Shown here: positions 43,988 to 55,479 of the stretch, piece after piece
How the letters are laid out: the number at the start of each line of letters is the position of its first letter
Position numbering within the stretch: the stretch's first letter is position 1
Origin: Puccinia triticina
Taxonomy: Eukaryota; Basidiomycota; Pucciniomycetes; Pucciniales; Pucciniaceae
NCBI RefSeq assembly: GCF_026914185.1
Contig: NC_070569.1
Coordinates: 2,480,001 to 2,544,000 of the forward strand
Direction: 5' to 3'
Length of the DNA: 64,000 bases
The notes under the pieces: generated by a model
Told to the model about the DNA's origin: nothing
Seen by the model: only the letters and a program-made list of their open reading frames with translations
Database searches by the model: none
Position numbers and translations under genes: made by a program

Positions 43988-45431
43988 ATCTGCACAGCTC
44001 TCTTCATTAGAATAGTCAAGCATGTTGGCCATCACTCAACGCTCAGCACTGCTAGAAATTGAACCACCACTGAATAATTTGAAATGAAACCCAGGAGTCT
44101 TGATAAATCCTGCTCATTCAAATGAGATGAGCTCTCTCTCCTCTGATGGATTTTTCACTCAAAAACACAGAGTCGAAGTTGAAATTAATTGCCTTCAAGT
44201 TCCATATCTTTTGGTGTGTCATTGGCTTTGAGTTCAGCTGAGAAATCAATTACATCGGCTTATGCAGCTTTTGAGTGGAATTGATCCAGAGCTGTCTTCC
44301 GATCCAATGTGACGGCCACTCCTAAATGGAGGTCCAGCAGGCAGATCAATTTCCCACCGGCTTTCACATTGCCTTGCATTGTTTACTCACTAATACAATA
44401 AAAATGCAATTGATGGCTGGCCTTAAATCGGGGTGCTTGAAGGATTTGGGCGTGCTATGGTCATCCCTTGGGGGTAGGTAGAGTCTAGACAGGCTCTTTG
44501 CTTTTGGCTTGGGCCTTGAAGTTGCAGGCTGTAGACGCTTGGATTGTGATTCTTTTTATTTCTGATTCAACAAATTTCCAGTGTTCATACAAGAAGTAAA
44601 GGAGAATTTGAGGAAGAGAAAAAATCACATCCAAGAACAAATAGGAGCATTTGGAGCATATCTCTGTCCCTGACCGTTGAAAGTGACACAGACAGAGCCT
44701 CAGAGGGACACACCACAAACTAAGAAATTTGTACATCCAATCGGCCACCCTTGTGACATCTGCTTCCTGTTTCTCCCATCCATGACCCTTCATTCACGCT
44801 CTTGCATTCGTGATCAGTCAAGCGGCTGTTTGGATTTGTCATTTCAAATCCCAGTCTGGGTTGGCTGCTGGGGCGTAACAAATAAGCAACCTGGAACTGA
44901 AAATCAAACCACATGAGCTGTAAGAAATAAGGGAGACGCGGTGAGAGGGATAGACGGTACAGTACCTGTGTTAGGGAAAGGTCAGGAATTGAGGAAGGGT
45001 TGAATCCCTGGGATACGGATGGGAGGTTTGGATTAGGTGTGTGGTTGAGTGGGGGGGGGATGCAATGGACGGATGTGACAGAACATGGTGGGCTGACAGT
45101 CCTGATTTCTCTGCTATTGCAAGGAAAAGCTGTGTACATCCAGCATGTGGGATTTTCAGCTATTTTCAGAGGTCAACACTAGGTTTATCCCAAGGTGAGA
45201 ACGTAATGCAATGCCATCAAAAAAAAAGCTGTCAGAAACTGGAATAATACCGGCGTCTCCTTTGCTTGGTAAGTGGATAATCAGTGCACAAAGAAGGAAA
45301 AAAACCCAATTTGTCCAAGAATTTGTAAAAACACAATATGTACACCCAAAAACTCAAATTAGAGCAACATTTCTAAAATGGTACATATAAAATCATCATT
45401 TGAAAGTTTTATGATTTTATGATTTTAAGCA
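43988..45431. other. Intergenic, no feature supported
   Basis: About 1.4 kb between the fragment and S2. No domain-bearing ORF, RNA gene or clear repeat. Confidence 0.4.
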
Positions 45432-45440
45432 ATGAAAATT

Positions 45441-47549
45441 GGGTCAGTCTAAATGCACTCCAAACTTTTACTTTGTGCACTCCACATTTTTGGCTTTGGG
45501 GGGCCAGCACTCCAAAAAAGTTGGAGTGCCTTGATTTTGTACTCCCAAAACATGGAGTCCCCAGATGAGCACTCCATGTTTATTGGAGTACACAACTGGG
45601 TACTCCAAAATTGACCAAAATAGGGGAGTGCAGCTAGATGCACTCCAATAAAAATGGAGTGCAAGCCCAAGCACTCCACCTTTTCAGTGAAGGATTTTGG
45701 CTTTGCACTCCAGCTGGCAAATACCAAATGGAGTGCATTGGGGTGCACTCCAAGTCTCCTTTTTTTGGAGTGCCCACAGCAATCACACCTCTCGATGACC
45801 GGTCTGGACCGGTCATCAAGGGGCACACAACTGGTCATCCAGAGGACTCATACCTCTTGATGACCGGCTCGGACCGGTCATCAGTCACACCTCCTGATGA
45901 CCGGTGTGTACCGGTCATCGCGGGGACTCCCACCTTTCAATGACCGGCGCGGACCGGTCATCAGCCACACCTCCTGATGACCGGCACAGACCGGTCATCG
46001 AGAGAACTCGCACCTCCCAATGACCGGCACAGACCGGTCATTGAGAGGACTCACACCTCCCAATGACCGGCACAGACCGGTCATTGAGAGGACTCACACC
46101 TCCCGATGACCGGCACAGACCGGTCATTGAGAGGACTCACACCTCCCGATGACCGGCACAGACCGTTCATCAAGAGGACTCACACCTCTCGATGATTGGT
46201 CAGACCGGTCATCGAGGGGACTCACACCTCTCAATGACCGGTGATGACCGGTCATTGAGGTGAGTCACATCTCTCAATGACCGGTGTGTACCAGTCATTG
46301 AGGGGAGGTACTACTCTCGATGACCGGTCGGTCTGACCGGTCATCAAGAGGAGATGTTACTCCCCTCGATGACCAGCACAGACCGGTCATTGAGAGATGT
46401 GACTCACCTCGATGACCGGTCATGACCGGTCATCACCGTTCATCGAGTGTTATTACCCTCAATGACCGGTCTGACCGGTCATCGAGAGGTGTGAGCTGGT
46501 GTGAGTCCTCTCGATGACCGGCCTGTAGAGATAGTCATTTGGCACCTGTTGGGGGGTACCTGCCACACTTCAAACCATACTATCCAAACTAACAGGCACC
46601 AGCAATGCAGGCAGCAGATGCATTAATCCTGATCAAGATTAAGTCCTGGAACCTTCACCTGCATGGCTGGTGGCTAAAATTGTGCAGGGCTTGTTCTGAA
46701 GTGTGGCAGGTACCTCCCAGCAGGTGCCAAATGACTGTGTATGCCGGCCTGTGCCGGTCATCGGGAGGTGTGAGTCCTCCTCAATGACCGGCACAGGCCG
46801 GTCATTGAGAGGTGTGAGTCCCCTCAATGACCGGTCTGACCGATCATCAAGAGGTGTGAGCCCTCTTGATGACTGGTGATGACCGGTCATCGAGAGGAGG
46901 TGTTATTAGCCTCGATGACCGGTGATGACCAATCATCGAGGTGTGAGTCCCCTCAATGACCGGTCTGTGCCGGTCATCGGGAGGTGTGACCGGTCTGCGC
47001 CGGTCATCGAGGGGTGTGAGTCCCCTCGGTGACTGGTACACACCGGTCATTGAGAGATGTTACTCCCCTCAATGAACGGCACAGACCGGTCATCAAGAGG
47101 TGTGATTTCCCTCAATGACCGGAGGTCCGGTACAGACTGGTCATTGAGAGGAGATGTTAATCCGCTCAATGCCGGTCTGTACTGGTCATGGATATCAGGG
47201 GGATCGAGTGGGGTGTGTTTGTACATAGCCCAGTTGAAGTTGTAGGCACTCCAGCTCTGGCTGGAGTGCACAGTACTGCACTCCCCTTTTGAGGAGGAGA
47301 AATATCAGGAATGGAGTGCTGGGGGAATGCACTCCAATCTGATGGAGTGAGACTCATGGGCACTCATTACATTTCCTGGCTACTGGAGTTCTTTTTGGTG
47401 CACTCCAAAGAGTCTTGAGTCCCCGGTTCTGCACTCCAATTGACTTGGAGTACTCTAGTCTGTACTCCAACAATCATTGGAGTGCACACTCCATACACTC
47501 ACTTTTGGAGTGCTTTTGGGATTTTTTTGGAGTGCATTTAGGCTGACCC
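45441..47549. mobile_element. S2: intact satellite-bearing inverted-repeat element (9-bp TSD)
   Basis: 2,109 bp, ends GGGTCAGTCTAAATGCAC...GTGCATTTAGGCTGACCC-like, flanked by ATGAAAATT (45432-45440, 47550-47558). The left arm equals beta and the right arm equals alpha of S1, so it is the same family in opposite orientation. Arms of about 320-345 bp enclose about 1.4 kb of satellite with one nested 204-bp element. No coding capacity. The 9-bp TSD points to Mutator-type transposase in trans. Confidence 0.9.
46533..46736. mobile_element. 204-bp inverted-repeat element nested in the S2 satellite
   Basis: Ends AGTCATTTGGCACCTG.../...CAGGTGCCAAATGACT, with arms continuing GGTACCTGCCACACTTC. It interrupts the ACCGGTCAT satellite. 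A target duplication was not clean. Confidence 0.6.
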
Positions 47550-47558
47550 ATGAAAATT

Positions 47559-48600
47559 TTATGATTTCAACTTTGAACACCTTAATTAATTACTTGTTCC
47601 AAAATGTTTAATTTTACATATTTGGGTTCAAAAAGTCCAGATTCTCGCAGGGAAATCTAGCTTTTTGGGCTCCAGATTACTTCTGGGAGGCCCTCAGACC
47701 CCAACAGGAAGTCACCTGGACGACTTCCCGTCGAGTCTGGGAGCCCCCGAACTTAACAAAGTCCCTCAAGACTTTGGGGGTGAACTTGCGAAGCAAGCCT
47801 CTGTCAGGGGGGACTTATACCCCTTAGCTCCCCAAAATTGTGCACCAAGAATGGATTTTCAAGGTATTTTGTTTATTTTTTTCTACAGCTCACCCACCAC
47901 ATCCACTCCTTGTTTATTAGCTCAATGTTATTGGAACATGCTGTTGAGATAGTGTATTAGCATTTCCCTATGTAGTATGCTTCTAACCTATGCACCCACA
48001 ACTTAGCCTATATTATACATGTATATAGTCTAGTTGTTCTTCTTACTGTTATCCTTCCTCACTGAATGATAATTGCACCTTGACTCAATGTGCTGGACCA
48101 TGTCCATGACATCTTGTCATCTCTCTTAGATCTCTTGTCACCTATGTTACCCTCAACACATGCTGGAGAAAAGAGTACAGATGTGTACATCTGCCATGAT
48201 CCCCTCTCCATTCTTGTGGAGAGCAAACTGGGGAAAGTGTGTTGGTGAGCACAGACCCTTTCCGTGCAAAATGCTCATTTTGTGTATATTTCAAGATTTT
48301 TTTTGGACCAGAAGGACTGTTGTGAAGTTACCCAAATTCTGTAGGTTGCACAGGCACAAGCTAATCTTTCACCTTGTAAGCAACTTGATTCCAAAGAAAG
48401 ACATGGAAGCAAGGAATTATAGGAGTTTGAAAACTGCTGCCACCTAAATTTAGAATCTTGCCCGCGCAAAAAGGGGCGACAAGGCGCCAGTGCCTCCTGC
48501 CGAGGGCTGTCGGAGGCTTGCTTCGCCCGCAGCAGCGGGACTTGGTTAAGCTCGGGGAGCCCCCCCCGATCTCGATCTACACACCTAGCTGTTGATTTTT
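47559..48600. other. Intergenic spacer before the gene island
   Basis: AT-rich, no supported gene. It contains CGCAGGGAAATCTAG (about 47648) related to the inverted repeat at 53168-53244, and a GC-rich stretch at 48470-48570. Confidence 0.4.
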
Positions 48601-48845
48601 GAGTGCGTTCCTATAGTAAGACTGGGGTTCATTTTGTTGTTTTGGAGGCTGAGGGGAAGTCATCCGATGATGCTGGTGGGCGTGGCCTCGGCCGTGCGGT
48701 GTCTCATGTGAATGTTTCGATGGGAAGTGTTGGAGTACTTGCTGGCTGGCTGGGGAATGTTCTCGACCTTTCCCCGCCAGCAGCCCTTCAAAAAAACCCC
48801 CGCCCAGCCCAGCCCAGCCCCCAGCCAGCGCCAACCACGCAGAAG

Positions 48846-49442
48846 ATGAGCCTGCTCGACCCCTCGGCCCGCGCCCGCCCGCTGCTCAAGCGCTCCCGGC
48901 CGGCGTACTACCCCTCGGAGGACTCCAAGCGCAGACGCACCTCGCCCACCGGCGCCTTCTCCCGGCTCTCCCTCGGCCCCCAGGACCCGCAGGCCCAGCC
49001 GCCGACGGACCGCGCCCTCGTCCAGGCCTGCACCAGCCGCGTCCCCGCCGCCGACGCCTGGCCCGGCCCGGACTACACCCAGACCCGGCTGCGCGCCGCC
49101 GCCGAGCCCCAGTGCGCCTTCCTCCCCCCCGCCGGCCTCCGCTCCTCCACCCCACCCGCGCTCCTCGTTCCCCCCGACCTCGCCCAGCGACTCGCCCAGA
49201 GCCACAAACACGCCCTCATCCACAGCCCGCCCTTCTTTTCCCGCCCGCCCGCCCTGCCCGCGCCCCCGGCCGACCACCAGCTCGTGCTCTACCGCAGACC
49301 GCCCTGGCCGCCCCTCGCCTCCCACAACAACAACAACAACATCGAAGACGACGACGATGATCATGGGTATCCGCGGATCGTCGAGATCGGCGACGACGAC
49401 CAGCCGCCGGGACCCGCCGCCGAGCCAATGGACATCGACTAG
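48846..49442 (+). CDS. Hypothetical nuclear-looking protein (198 aa)
   Basis: Single-exon ORF of high GC and strong GC-ending codon bias, like its neighbours. The upstream in-frame extension (to 48603) looks like untranslated leader, so I chose MSLLDPSARARPLLKRSRP at 48846. Two basic clusters near the N-terminus (KRSRP, SKRRR) look like a nuclear localisation signal. The middle is Pro/Ala-rich. The C-terminus has Asn and Asp runs (NNNNN, EDDDDD), then YPRIVEIGDDD and ends EPMDID. No domain was recognised; it is probably largely disordered. The stop is 410 bp before the convergent PDX3 stop. Confidence 0.65.
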   Translation: MSLLDPSARARPLLKRSRPAYYPSEDSKRRRTSPTGAFSRLSLGPQDPQAQPPTDRALVQACTSRVPAADAWPGPDYTQTRLRAAAEPQCAFLPPAGLRSSTPPALLVPPDLAQRLAQSHKHALIHSPPFFSRPPALPAPPADHQLVLYRRPPWPPLASHNNNNNIEDDDDDHGYPRIVEIGDDDQPPGPAAEPMDID

Positions 49443-49851
49443 CCCCCTTCCCACCCACACTCTTACTCAAAAAAAAGAAATGTACCATTTCCGCAGCCTC
49501 GGCGGGATTCCCTATATGTAGTCGCCCCTGTAATCTGACACCCATCGCTATTTATCTCTCTTTTGTGCTGTATATCCGGGACGTGTTGTGTTTGGTGGGC
49601 GGAGAAGACGGTCTCGTGTAGTGGTGTCAAAGCCTGTGGCACACTTCATATATCAAAAAAGAAAAAACACATCTTTATGTATCATCTTCCTATCTTTTTG
49701 GACACCAAGTGCACATGGGTGAAGCTGATGACAGGACAAGGATGGTAGTGGTTGCTACATGGGCTGAGAGATGAAGATGTCGGCCGAAGAGAGATGGTTT
49801 TGAATGGGCAGTATCTTTGTGGCATGACTAGAGCGCATTCCAGAGAGGCAA

Positions 49852-50556
49852 TCAGGGAGCGAGCCGTTCCCTAGTCCAAGCAGGATGCGGATCGTCGGGG
49901 TTTCTGCGGTAGACGAAGCGGTCGTGGAGCCGGTTGGGTCTGCCGACCCAGAACTCGATCTCGTGGGGCACGATGCGGTAGCCGCCCCAGTGCGGAGGTC
50001 TGGGGATGAGGGCCTGGGAGTCCTGTGCGGAGGGGGGGTCCCTGTCGATGCTTCCGGGGAGGAGGCGGAAGCGCTGTTCGTGCTGGGCGACGGCGTCGAG
50101 CAGCTGGGCGCGGTCGACGATGGGCGAGGACTGGGGACTCGCCCAGGCGCCGACGCGGGAGCCGGGGGGCCTTCCGGCGAAGTACTGGTCGGACTCGAGG
50201 GCGGCGACGGGTGCGGCGCGGCCGACTACCCGGACCTGCTGGTGGATTGCTCCCCAGTAGAAGGCCAGGGCGACCCCCGGATTCGCGGCCAGCTCGGCGG
50301 CCTTGCGCGAGCCGTAGTGGGTGAAGAAGACGAAGCCGGCGGCGTCGAACTTCTTGAGCAGGACGAAGCGCGCCGAGGGCACCCCCGTCGGGCCCACCGT
50401 CGACACACACATCGCCTCCGGCTCGGCCACCTTTCCCGAGCGTTGCGCCTCGTCGAACCAGCGCTTGAATACCGCCATCGGCTCCGGGTCCAGGTCGTGC
50501 TCGGTCAGCCCTGCCGAGTGGTACTGTTGGTGGCTCGTGATCTCCGTCGAAGTCAT
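49852..50556 (-). CDS. PDX3: Pyridoxamine 5'-phosphate oxidase
   Basis: 234 residues, single exon, close to yeast Pdx3 (228). It oxidises pyridoxine or pyridoxamine phosphate to pyridoxal phosphate using FMN and oxygen, in the cytosol. The N-terminal motif GLTEHDLDPEPMAVFKRW is followed by EPEAMCVSTV. The FMN-binding core is ARFVLLKKFDAAGFVFFTHY, SRKAAELAANPGVALAFYW and QQVRVVGRA (about residues 60-115). The C-terminal dimerisation block is WGGYRIVPHEIEFWVGRPNR and LHDRFVYRR. Key family residues appear intact, so it should be active. It is transcribed divergently from PAC1, with 264 bp between start codons. Confidence 0.95.
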   Translation of the reverse strand: MTSTEITSHQQYHSAGLTEHDLDPEPMAVFKRWFDEAQRSGKVAEPEAMCVSTVGPTGVPSARFVLLKKFDAAGFVFFTHYGSRKAAELAANPGVALAFYWGAIHQQVRVVGRAAPVAALESDQYFAGRPPGSRVGAWASPQSSPIVDRAQLLDAVAQHEQRFRLLPGSIDRDPPSAQDSQALIPRPPHWGGYRIVPHEIEFWVGRPNRLHDRFVYRRNPDDPHPAWTRERLAP

Positions 50557-50820
50557 CCTTGCAAGCGTCGGCTGATAGAGACTGTGTGTGTGTGTCAGTC
50601 TTGCTCTCTCGTCGCTCGCTCTCGAGTGGTGTCCTACTCACCGGGTCCTCCTCGCTGTCCTCCACCCGATGGTTCGCAACATCCTCCCTCGAGCAGCCGA
50701 GTGGTGTCAGGCGCAGGCTGAGGCTGGCCGTGCTTACATAAGCCGCTGCCCTCCTCTCGCCAGCCAGCCCACTCCCACCACCCCACACACCCCCACACAC
50801 CCACCACCAGCAACAACAAG
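50557..50820. promoter_or_regulatory. Shared divergent promoter region of PDX3 and PAC1
   Basis: 264 bp separates the two start codons. It contains a (GT)n run near 50582-50596 and long pyrimidine-rich tracts (CCACC/CACAC) before PAC1, a common core-promoter context in fungi. No TATA box seen. Co-regulation is an inference from spacing only. Confidence 0.5.
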
Positions 50821-52641
50821 ATGGCACCCTTAACATCGGTCCTGTCCGAACGACAGAAGGACGAACTGTAGGTGCCAGCCAGGACGACCCCAGGGCCAGG
50901 AACTGACGACGGGTGTTTTCAGACACAGAGCGCTGCTCGACTATCTCTCCTCGGCCGGCCTGCATTCGACGTTCGAGGCGCTGAAATCGGAGCTGCCGGC
51001 GCAGCAGGACTTCCAGCCGGACCCGAAGGCGAAATGGGCGGGTCTGCTGGAGAAGAAGTGGACGAGCGTGATCCGGCTGCAGAAGAAGATCATGGATCTC
51101 GAGCGGGAGAACGGGCTGCTGAAGGACGAGCTGGCGGCCGCCGGCGCGATGACCGGCGCGCGGAAGGGCGGCCAGCAGGACGACTGGCTGCCCGGCCGCG
51201 GCGGCGGCGCCCGACACACCCTCGTGAGTGCGTCTCCGCTCCTCCTCATCCGTGCGAGAGCAAAACGGGGTAGTAACCGGCAGACGCTCCCAGACCGGCC
51301 ACCGCTCCCCCATCACCGCCCTCGCCTTCCACCCCACCTTCTCCAGCCTCGCCTCCGCAAGCGAAGACTGCACCATCAAGATCTGGGACTACGAGACCGG
51401 CGAGTTCGAGATCACGCTCAAGGGCCACACCAAGGTGGTCTGCGACGTCGACTACGACAGCAAGGGCTCCTTCCTCGGTAACCCCCTCCCTCCCCTGCAT
51501 CTTAAGAGAGAGAGAGGATCTGACTCGCTCTCGGCCCCAGTCTCGTGCTCCTCCGACCTCACCATCAAGCTCTGGGACGCCTCGAACAACTATCGGTGCA
51601 CAAAAACCCTCTACGACCACGACCATTCCGTCTCCAGCTCCCGCTTCCTGCCCGGAGACACACACATCGTCAGTGCCAGTCGGGACCAGACCATCAAGAT
51701 CTGGGAAGTCGCCACCTCGTCCGTCGCTCCATCCTCCCTCCCAACCCCCCCCCTCAAAACCTGCTGATCTTTTGGTTTTTGAAGGTTTTGTGTGAAGACT
51801 CTGCGAGGACACAGCGAATGGGTGCGCGGGGTGTGGCCCTGGACGCACGGGAAGCTGCTCGTCAGTGCGTCGAACGACCAAGTAAGCCCTCCCCCCCCCC
51901 CCCCCCCCCCCCCCGTCCTGCGCACACTGAGCACGACTGTTGACGGCGGAGTGCAGACGGCGCGGATATGGGACCTGACGACGGGAGAGACGAAGGTCGA
52001 GCTGCGCGGGCACGAGCACGTCGTCGAGATCGCCGTCTTCGCGCCCCCGGAGTCCACGCCCGCCATCCGCGAGATGGCCGGCATCCCCGTCAGCCTCCCT
52101 CTCTCCCCTCCTCTCTCTCCCCCTCCACAACATCTGACCTCTGTATCCAGGCCCCGACGGCGCAGGACGCGCGGAATAGGGCGCCCGATCCGGCCTTCGT
52201 GGCCACGGGATCGCGGGACAAGACGATCCGGATATGGGACTGCAACAGCGGCCAATGTCTCAAGACCCTGGTACGCCCCCCTCCCCGCACCCATCAAGGG
52301 CCCGTGCACCGCGCTGACACGGTTTCTGGGGCCAGGTGGGCCATGACAACTGGATCCGGGCGCTCGAGTTCCACCCCAACGGGCGCCTCCTGCTGTCGTG
52401 CTCGGACGACAAGACGATCCGGGCCTGGGACCTGCGCGCCGCCCGCTGCCTCAAGGTCCTCGACGCCCACGACCACTTCGTCACCGCCATGGCCTGGGCC
52501 CGCGCCGCCGCCGCCGGCGGACCCCCCACCACTAACCCCGACTCCGCCGCCCCCGCCACCGACCGCCCCGCCCCGACAAGGAGAGTCAACCTCCTCGCCT
52601 CCGCTAGCGTCGACCAGTCCATCAAGATCTGGGCCCCCTGA
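50821..52641 (+). CDS. PAC1: PAC1/LIS1 nuclear migration protein (8 exons)
   Basis: Exons: 50821-50867, 50923-51223, 51294-51477, 51541-51718, 51785-51881, 51957-52088, 52151-52270, 52336-52641; total 1,365 nt, 454 aa. All introns are GT-AG, 55-76 bp, and every junction keeps frame. LIS1 binds cytoplasmic dynein and regulates nuclear migration along microtubules. Visible: a LisH motif ([15 protein letters not shown], residues 9-40), a coiled coil (residues 56-87), then seven WD repeats starting [17 protein letters not shown], with IKIWD/IKLWD/IRIWD ends, the last ending SIKIWAP. The fourth donor (GTCCGT) is weak, and the fifth intron contains a long C-run. An Ala/Pro/Thr-rich insert (about 30 residues) lies in the last repeat. 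Length and order fit the family. Confidence 0.95.
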
Positions 52642-53435
52642 GCCCCACCCCCGATTCCCCATCCCCTCTCGTCGTCTCTGCATCCCACCTCGCATCTCCT
52701 TCCTTGCTTCCTCATCTCCCCCCCCCCACCCACATATACACCCCTTGCCCCTCCCCGTCTGTCGCCCTTCCCCCCCCCTTCGTTTTTTGTCTTTGTGTGG
52801 CCTTGTCGACGCGCCCCGCGTCATTCTTGTATTGCTTACCAATCTAGCCTATTTATTCGGACCTCCCCCGCCTCTCACATGTGCATGCAGATGCACCGGC
52901 TCTGGCCGGGACCTGCGGTGAGATCCGCGGCGCGCGGTGGGGGTTGTTGTGTGTGCGTTGGTGTGCCCGGCCTGTGGCTCTGGAACACTGGACACACGCA
53001 CACAGCGCTGCTGGGCGGGGCCGCGCTGGGGTGGACGCCCTCTGGTGGCGAGGCTGGTCCCTGCCGCACTCGGCTGGGTGCTTTCCGTGTGTTGCAACGA
53101 GGATGGTCCGTTCATTGGAGGACTTGCTGTCAATCTCGAAAGTCAGATCTGGGCCACCAGATATCAAATTTCGCAGGGAAATCTGGGGCCCCGAAGATCC
53201 CGGAAGTGGTCCAGAGTCCCAGATTCCAGATTTCCCTGCGAAATCTGGAATTCCAGATCGGTTCAAAAGTGACGGGAAGTCCTCCGTTGATGATCCTTCA
53301 GGGACTTTCCTTTTTGCTGGTGGGCCGGAGGGACGTACAGCCCTGGTTTCCCCGCGGGGTCCCCCGGGCCCTCCGCTGGAGTATGTCTATCTCCTTCCAA
53401 CTCTTCATGGCCGGCGACAAAAGCTGTCATCAACC
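52642..53435. other. Spacer between PAC1 and the Mte1-like gene
   Basis: Pyrimidine-rich 3' flank of PAC1, then GC-rich sequence with no supported gene. It holds the inverted repeat at 53168-53244. Confidence 0.45.
53168..53244. repeat. 19-bp perfect inverted repeat (hairpin)
   Basis: ATTTCGCAGGGAAATCTGG (53168-53186) pairs with its complement at 53226-53244 across a 39-bp loop, with related CCAGAT motifs around. Possibly a MITE relic; a related sequence lies at about 47648. Confidence 0.7.
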
Positions 53436-54765
53436 ATGCCCGATCCAGCGAAGTCCGCCGTTGGACAGGATCCGGCCTTCAGCTCTACCCGGTCGGTTGT
53501 CGTTGTGAGTCCCTGCCCTTGTCCGGACTCATCCTCTTTTCTTTTCCGTGGATCGCGCCGAAAACTTACCGTGGAATCTGTTCTGTAGAAAAAATACACA
53601 TGCATGTATACCACAGATCTCCAGAAACACAGGAAAGTTTGGCATGATGGTATGTCAGGACAGCGCACTTTATCGGGTGTGGAGTACCGAACTCAAGACA
53701 TTGCGGTCGTTTTTGCTCAGGATTCATCCGGATGCGACACGTCAGTCGGATGATCCAGATCTCCTGATTACCATGAGATGAAAGCCAACCTTGTACAGAG
53801 AATTTGACCGGGCTGTTTCTCTCTTTCTCTTTCTCAAGGTGAATTCGAAGGTGTACTTGATATCTGAAGGCGGACACACCCTTGCAGAAAGTTTCATGAA
53901 GCTCTCGTCTAGTCGAGCCCAACCTGCAAGCAATCCGGATCGGTTGAATTACATGAAGGTCCATCCTGAGTTCAGCTTGGATGAAGACGAGCAAATCGAG
54001 TTCGACCCGGCCGAAGACAGCGAACTACGGCCATCATCGTATATGGCCCGAATAGTCGAGTTGGTCAAGGTTGAAGCAGAGGTGTGCTTTTATATCCGCT
54101 TTCACACAAACCCTCTTTCAAGGGCTGACATCTGGCATGGATCTGACTCGACCCATCGGCAGAATGTGCCCCTGCTTCCACCGCTGAATACGAACGCGCG
54201 GCAAGACCTGCACAAGCGGAAGATGGAGTACTTGGACCAAACCATCCAGCAATTCTCGAAGCGGCCGAAGCCCGGCTCGAGTCCCCAGGCCCCGCCGCTC
54301 TCCGACCCCATCACCCCCTCGACCCCGGTCCCTGCTGCGTCGAGACGGAAAATGGCGGGCTTCGAAAGCCGCCCGTTCAACAGTCCTCTGTTGAATAAAT
54401 CCAGACAGGCCGAGCCCACGCACTCCCCCGCCTTGGAGCGCCTCCGGCCGTCATCTATCGCCAGACCGACTCCGAGTGTCGTGTCGCGTTCAGAGGCACG
54501 CATCGAGGATCCGGTCGACCGCCGTCTACCAGACAGCCCGGGCCCGAAAGCCCGCGGCTCCTCCCCCCCGCTCCGCCCTCGTCCCCGAACCCACCCGGCT
54601 GCTCCTCCTCCTCAACCAAAGCTCCCACCTCCACGCCCCAAGCACCCTCCCACGCACCCCTCGACGCCGAGGGCCGCCCCCTCGTCGTCCTCTGCGCGCG
54701 TCTCCAACCACAAGCCGCTGAAAGTCGACTGGGACTCGCTGTTCCAGGCCGCCAAGCCGGCATGA
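53436..54765 (+). CDS. Mte1/ZGRF1-N-like (DUF2439) protein
   Basis: Exons 53436-53504, 53589-53649, 53721-53740 (20 nt) and 53839-54765, all GT-AG and in frame, give 358 aa. An in-frame 81-bp segment (54082-54162, GTGTGC...CGGCAG) may be a fourth intron (331 aa). The DUF2439 domain is built across the junctions: KKYTCMYTTDLQKHRKVWHD, G-FIRMRH, VNSKVYLISEGGHTLAESFM, then an acidic turn and SSYMARIVELV. The rest is Pro/Ser/Arg-rich and disordered, ending WDSLFQAAKPA. Yeast Mte1 and fission yeast Dbl2 share this domain and act with Mph1/FANCM-type helicases in recombination and telomere maintenance. The start at 53436 is the first ATG giving a spliced frame. Confidence 0.75.
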
Positions 54766-55479
54766 CGCCCCGCTCCCTCTGCTGGCCCTTTTATATCCGC
54801 CGAGGCGCGCGGTCTGGCCTCGTTCGTCTGTTGTACCTAGTAGCACACCTTCATTCCATGTAATTCTGCCCCGCTCGTCCTGCCTGGATATGGCCCGCGC
54901 TCCGTCCCCTGTCTGTGGCAGGGGCGCGGACGCTGCCCCGACTCTCTGTGTCTTCATGAGGGCATCGCCCCCCCTCTCTCAGTTCTTTGCTAAGGTGTTG
55001 GGCAAAGTGGCACACCGTTCACCGAGGTTCCCAGGCGCGGTGCCGAAATTCGCGCCCCTTTCGTCCCCATCTTCCGTATCCAGCGTGCATCCTCTTACAT
55101 ACGATGATGTGATTTGATCATCATTTGTGTGGACCCTTGCTTGTCAGGGTCCGCATCGGGCAGGGCAGCAAGCATTTACCGGATCTGCAACACTTGATAG
55201 TGTAAACGCGTCTCTGCTGCGGCCTGCTTCGGCTGCCCCGCTGTTCCATGGATAATCGGCTCATTATCTGAGACAGGCAGTGATGCAAGCATCCGAGTTT
55301 CGAACAATCCGGCCAGTACAGCCGAGCAAAAAGCATTGTGCTCTTGAAGCTGGTGGACGTTCACCGAATTCTCGGCGTGCCACACACGTCTCAAAAACCT
55401 ATTGCCAACGCTTGAAGATGTAATCGGCCTTAGGACTCTTCGATGTTCTTCGAGAGTAACGTCTTCGTCTTTTCTCCTC

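Noticed and set aside
41616..47200. CRISPR-like regular repeats
   Set aside because: Repeats are short self-complementary satellite units with no unique spacers, in a eukaryotic genome.
48603..48845. In-frame N-terminal extension of the 198-aa protein
   Set aside because: Composition changes sharply at 48846 and the upstream part looks like leader; not included, though not excluded.
48660..49460. 266-codon minus-strand ORF
   Set aside because: Antisense of the 198-aa gene, Gly/Val/Arg-rich; the plus-strand reading has an NLS and acidic tail and better composition.
49871..51379. 502-codon minus-strand ORF
   Set aside because: It overlaps PDX3 in another frame and the start of PAC1; Arg/Pro-rich composition is the usual antisense shadow of GC-rich genes.
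51246..52133. 295-codon minus-strand ORF
   Set aside because: Antisense shadow of PAC1 exons, Gly-rich across the intron C-run.
51968..52921. 317-codon plus-strand ORF
   Set aside because: Out-of-frame reading through PAC1 exons and introns.
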